Below, one piece after another: positions 60,101 through 64,000 of a DNA stretch of 64,000 nt. The translations under genes were made by a program, and so were the position numbers. Position 1 is the stretch's first letter. Each line of letters begins with the position of its first letter. The notes beneath the pieces are model-generated. The model did no database searches, was not told the DNA's origin, and saw only the letters and a program-made list of their open reading frames with translations. The stretch covers positions 4,464,001-4,528,000 of the forward strand of contig OZ004591.1 of assembly GCA_963924555.1 (NCBI GenBank), written 5' to 3'. This DNA comes from Crambe crambe. Its lineage: Eukaryota > Porifera > Demospongiae > Poecilosclerida > Crambeidae.

Positions 60101-63100
60101 CTGCACTCGCCCAAAAAAGGAGATGTGATCCTTATCTCTCCGAGACCAAGATCCAAAAGTGGAGATTCTTTGAGTAAGAGAACGTTTCTGAGTGTAAATG
60201 ACGAGGCTTGGAGGATAAGACGGGAACGTAGGGACAAGAATGAAGCTGAAGGGGCTAAAGGGACAACAGACAGAGACATGGAGGACAGACTGAAATGTCC
60301 TGATGAAGCCACCAATAGTATTCTGCAGGTGAATGGTTATACAACTAAACAGGAGAACATGTCGGACATTAGGAGAAGTCGATCACATGAGGACATCTCC
60401 CTCTCGCATGTGGAAGAGGGACGACCTCGTGCCAATTCCCAAGAGGAAGCGGACTTCTGCGTACTCAGTTATGCTGGGCCTGATAATTTAGACACTGGCG
60501 GTACTTACACTGTCATTTTCGACGAAAGTGACCTCTTCCTCTCAGACGATGAAGGGATGGATGACCGTTCATGTGAGGTAAAGGACCTAACGCCCTCTAG
60601 AGCTGACAAAGATAGCACAGATGGTGGAACTAGGAATAGGACGTCATCTGTACCTCTGCCTCGAGCCACTCGGGAGCTTCTGCAGGCCTTTCAGCAGCGG
60701 ATAGAGAGTATCATGGTGAACAGTGTTGACTATCCCCCGGGACTATTCTTTTCCCAGTGAGTCTCTAGAGATCTTGCACAACCCATACAGTAGTTGATTA
60801 ATTCTAAGTTACCACACCCATTCTTACAAGGACACACCCCTGAATTAACGTTTGGATGGTGCCTGAATTACATGTGGCCACTCACTGTGGGTAAAACCCT
60901 AAACCCTAACCTTGAGAGGTTCCATATCATTCATTTAACCTTTAGACTCTACGAGGGCTACTTGGAACATACTGGATGGGACATGTACAGCTTCCCAAGA
61001 GAGATGGACCGTCAGGATGTGAGTTACATTATAAATATTATTCTATGTTATACAAAAAAACAACAAAAAACAACAAACAAAAAACAACAACAAAAACAAA
61101 CAAAAACAAAAAACAACAAAAACAAAAACCAACAACAAAAACAAAAAAAAACAAAAAACAACAAAAACAAAAAACAAAACAAAACAAAACAAAAAGGGCT
61201 GGTTGAAGGTACTACCAATGGTTGTAATGGTTGGACACTGAAACCTGTCTACAGTGACCACCAGAGGTCAATGATGTGTACAAGCACTATTGGGACTTAA
61301 CCATAATGGTCTTTTAAAATGACATGGTTATTATTTCTATGCTCTGTCGTGCCACGATACTCATCATCTTTACGTACGTAGGTGTCAGAGGAGAAGTGGA
61401 AATTAAGTGTATTGAACGGACCCGAGTATAAGATCTGCTCCACATATCCACAACTGATGTATGTACCAAAGACGGTTGAGGTATGTGCGCATGATCTATT
61501 GTTCTAATGATTTCATTCTTTGAATAGACAAAAAGGCAAGAATTAAATGAGGAAATAGGGAAGAAAAATAATGTTAAGCACCGATTTTTTTCTACTTATT
61601 TTGTATATGGAATTCCTCATGGAATTAAAACCAAGGGTGATATAAACGATTACCAAGGCGAAGCCAAGGTGATTATTTATATCATCCCAAGGACTTTAGT
61701 TCCATGAGGTAGAAATTCAATGTTTTCCATAAGGGTATTCTCTGTTCTTATTGCCTGTGGTGAGGTGTCTCACTGGTGAAAGGGTTATTCACAATGTATG
61801 TATGTATCAAGGCCAATTAGAAAATGGTATGCATAGTTCTTTAGTCCTTAATCAGGTGCTCAGTCTCATAAAGCCACATGTTCTAGTAGTGTGGCAAGGT
61901 CTCTTACCTAGTAAGACAAGTAAGACACATACCCACAAACTATTCCCTTCTCAAGGTCTGCGTAAATTCTTATCAGAAGCTTACATTCTTGAATTTTTTA
62001 TTTCAATCTGTCATAGGATTCAGTTATTTTGGAATCTGCCAAGTTCAGAAGCAAGGTACAAACATAGCAATTACTCTAAATTTTAAGCTTGACTTATAGT
62101 AAGGCATGTGCCTAGCATGGGAAGGTTCAATGCAGTAATGAGCGTTCATTAATTTTCTATGGATAAATCTTGTTATAAGCTATATACAGCTGTAATTTGG
62201 GTAGCCAAGAATTCAATATTATACATGTAGAGGTATGAGCAGCTGCTCCTCTGGCAGGTCAAAGGTCATAAGACTGTATATACTAATGACTCTTCCTTCT
62301 CTTCTATCCTCCTGTTAGGATCGATTTCCATGCTTGGTGTGGGTGGATAGTAAACGCCAGAATTTCATGCTACGCTGTGCACAACCACTTGCTGGCAAGG
62401 CACAAAAGGTACTTACTTATTATGAAGAATCTGTGTTGAGGAGTACTCTATTGTGTCCTTTGTACTCTGCCCTTTATACTCTGACCTTTATACTTTGTCC
62501 TTTACACTGCATTGTGTGCAGCATTCTCTGGAGGATGAGCAGCTGATTGAGGCGTGCTTGAATGCTGGACCACCTGATGGTCACATGGTCATATTCGACG
62601 CCAGATCAATAGTAGCTGCCGCAGGAAACATGCTCAAGGTACGTTTAAGTAAGTAGGAAGTGTATTGCTTCAACGTCTTCCCTCTATAATTGACAGTCCC
62701 TCTTCAAGTTCCATTGCTGCAGAGTACAGCAGATGAAAGTCTAACTTGATCATTCGCTATATCCACTCTTAACTTTCTTAATTCTTGACCAAAATTAATT
62801 CCACATTTAAAGCACCAGCAGAAAGCTGATCATTCACTCTGTGAGCTGGTTTTGCAATTTGAAAGTTCTGTGTACATGTATGTAACATGTATGTAAGTAG
62901 CAGTTATAATGAATGATCAAAGGGATCAAGTGACTGGAGGTAAATTGGTGTGAACCGTAATAGGTGAAATTTTTCACTAGTGTTTATGTATAACACATTG
63001 TCATTGAAGCATACACAAAGCTCTGGGATATTTCCATGATTACATCATTGTAACTACATCGTCATTATAGGGTAAAGGGACGGAGAATGTGACCCACTAC

Positions 63101-63633
63101 CCACGGGCGAAACTGACTCATCTGGACATTCCCAACATCCATGCAGTGAGGGAGAGTTACGACAGCCTCCGCGCACTCTGTCTCTCCAACGAGAGCAGCA
63201 AGTGGTACTCCTCCCTGGAGAACACTGGCTGGCTCAACTACCTCAGTCTCATCATTAAGGTCAGTCAGTATAAAGGTCACACACAGGGTTTAGTAAAAAA
63301 TTTGTCAGGGTTTATTCCAGGGAGGGGCGAGAGGGGGCTTCTCCCCCCCCCCCCCCCCCCCCCCCCCCCGTTAGCTTTCCTTGTCATTAGTGTGATATGT
63401 CGGTGTATGAAGCCCTTACTGTACTTCCATTAGACACATGCATTATGTCTCTACTGTGCTATACCTAGTACAATCTTCATCAATAGGGTGCTGTCATGAT
63501 AGCTCGCTACATGAAGCTTCAGAGAGGCAATGTGTTGGTGCACTGCAGTGACGGGTGGGACCGCACCTCCCAGCTCACTAGTCTTGCTCAGATCATCATG
63601 GATCCTTACTACAGAACCATCACTGGATTCATG
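52220..63633 (+). CDS. Myotubularin-type phosphoinositide 3-phosphatase with N-terminal C2 domain (3' end outside window)
   Basis: Thirteen phase-consistent exons: 52220-52238, 52486-52671, 56390-56610, 57327-57523, 57819-57942, 57995-58243, 59981-60756, 60946-61018, 61382-61480, 62319-62408, 62522-62638, 63071-63259, 63487-63633; 829 residues so far. Residues 1-140 form a C2 domain ([34 protein letters not shown]). About 142-330 is the PH-GRAM domain ([13 protein letters not shown]). A 259-residue polar insert (exon 59981-60756, mostly low complexity) precedes the phosphatase domain, which shows [31 protein letters not shown] and the active site CSDGWDRT (codons at 63544-63567), so catalysis looks intact. 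Phosphatase sequence is closest to MTMR6/7/8 by eye. Likely dephosphorylates PI3P and PI(3,5)P2 on endosomes. The N-terminal C2 domain is not found in human members I know. Confidence 0.88.
54104..54174. repeat. (GA)n microsatellite, about 70 bp
   Basis: Pure GA on the plus strand. Here GA is on the sense strand of the host gene, and no acceptor is near, unlike the GEF cases. Confidence 0.93.
55880..55958. mobile_element. 79-bp foldback element with 9-bp target duplication (Mutator-like)
   Basis: TAGTCTCACGTAGCCAGACC at the left is inverted at the right (GGTCTGGCTACGCGAGACTA) with one mismatch; arms of about 36 bases and a tiny loop. It is flanked by identical ATTAACTAC at 55871-55879 and 55959-55967. 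A 9-bp duplication is typical of Mutator-like elements. Confidence 0.88.
58262..58405 (+). pseudogene. Ankyrin-repeat fragment in a myotubularin intron
   Basis: Translates to [20 protein letters not shown] and [14 protein letters not shown], a clear single ankyrin repeat (TPLxxAA, GxxEIxxxLI). It stays in frame with the upstream exon 57995-58243 if the donor is read through, ending at a stop near 58498, so a retained-intron isoform with one ankyrin repeat is conceivable. More likely a captured gene fragment. Flanking ankyrin repeats are not found. Confidence 0.55.
58866..59870. repeat. Minisatellite, about 46-bp higher-order unit, about 1 kb
   Basis: Built from CACTAAGACCC, CACTAAGCACCT and CACTAAGAGCCCACTGAATA blocks in a repeating order, more than 20 higher-order units with deletions and point changes. 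It fills most of the intron before the large insert exon (59981-60756). CTAAG recurs about every 10-12 bp. Confidence 0.93.
61052..61195. repeat. A-rich AAAACAACAAA repeat
   Basis: About 144 bp made of AAAAC, AAC and AAAAAC units in a myotubularin intron. The long Lys/Gln/Asn frame across it is an artefact. Similar shorter runs are at 1590-1620, 2420-2475 and 26401-26458. Confidence 0.9.
63343..63369. repeat. Poly(C) run with G-rich left flank
   Basis: About 27 C residues preceded by GGGAGGGGCGAGAGGGGGCT, in a myotubularin intron. Resembles the G/C-run element at 13938-14099. Confidence 0.85.
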
Positions 63634-63654
63634 GTGAGCTAGCTGCTATGTGTG

Positions 63655-63800
63655 CAGTAGAATGTCCATATAATGGACACCCAGCCGTTTGTCCCTGTAG
63701 AGAGGTTGTCCTCTTTAAATTAGGAGGTTACGTATATTGTATACAAAGGTGCTTTTAGATTGTCCTTTATTTATGAGGTTTGTCCTCTTTCTGAGTATTG
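63655..63800. mobile_element. Tigger/pogo-like repeat copy
   Basis: CAGTAGAATGTCCATATAAT at the left with body TAGAGAGGTTGTCCTCTTT; the right end is degraded. It lies in the intron after the active-site exon. Confidence 0.5.
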
Positions 63801-64000
63801 CTTCTCTCTGTAAAAACATTTCTATTTCTCTCTTTCATACTTTCTTTGAAGATGTAAGTGCTAACTTAACACTAGCTGTGCGTTTGTAGGTGCTAACTGG
63901 TGCTGGGTAGTTCACTAAGGCACACTTACAATAAGTACTGATTAACACTAAGACAGTAAGTCAGGCTTGCAGGTTGCTATGGAAATATAAAACTGTGGGA

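Noticed and set aside
60794..61300. 168-codon plus-strand frame
   Set aside because: Most of it is the A-rich repeat; only 60946-61018 is a real myotubularin exon.

Overview
The window looks like nuclear DNA of an early-branching animal, most likely a demosponge. The evidence is: animal-type genes with many short GT-AG introns; AT-rich spacers full of GCTAGCTA strings; many short inverted-repeat transposons; and two gene types I associate with sponge and cnidarian gene sets (an intronless P-loop GTPase, and a beta-helix protein with a multi-pass membrane C-terminus). I have no direct species marker. Exon models were built by hand from open frames, splice signals and phase agreement. No RNA or alignment was available.

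Layout. 1-4.5 kb, minus strand: two tandem zinc-dependent polyol dehydrogenase genes, the second cut by the window edge. 5-37.2 kb, minus strand: a 25-exon MCF2L/DBS-type Rho GEF gene (Sec14, spectrin-like, DH, PH, SH3). Its 3' third, with the first exons of the dehydrogenase, was duplicated in tandem (copy 1 about 4.07-12.1 kb, copy 2 about 12.15-18.5 kb). Copy 2 belongs to the intact GEF gene, while copy 1 is a headless, frameshifted GEF pseudogene that keeps the working dehydrogenase start. On the plus strand inside GEF introns lie three members of an unrecognised small intronless gene family (one broken) and a 507-residue GTPase with a cysteine-rich tail.

37.7-40.7 kb, plus: a PARL-type mitochondrial rhomboid protease, head to head with the GEF. 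42.9-46.7 kb, plus: a large beta-helix/multi-TM surface protein with an apparent one-base frameshift near its N-terminus. 48.2-51.5 kb, minus: a tau-tubulin kinase (TTBK). 52.2 kb to past the right end, plus: a myotubularin phosphatase with an N-terminal C2 domain, head to head with the TTBK.

The genes do not form one pathway. MCF2L (Rho GTPase activation), myotubularin (phosphoinositide turnover), TTBK (cytoskeleton and cilia) and PARL (mitochondrial proteolysis) are conserved housekeeping or signalling genes. The lineage-specific material is the nested genes, the beta-helix receptor-like gene and a dense layer of MITEs. Because the duplication gives two versions of the same DNA, several MITEs can be read as filled against empty sites.
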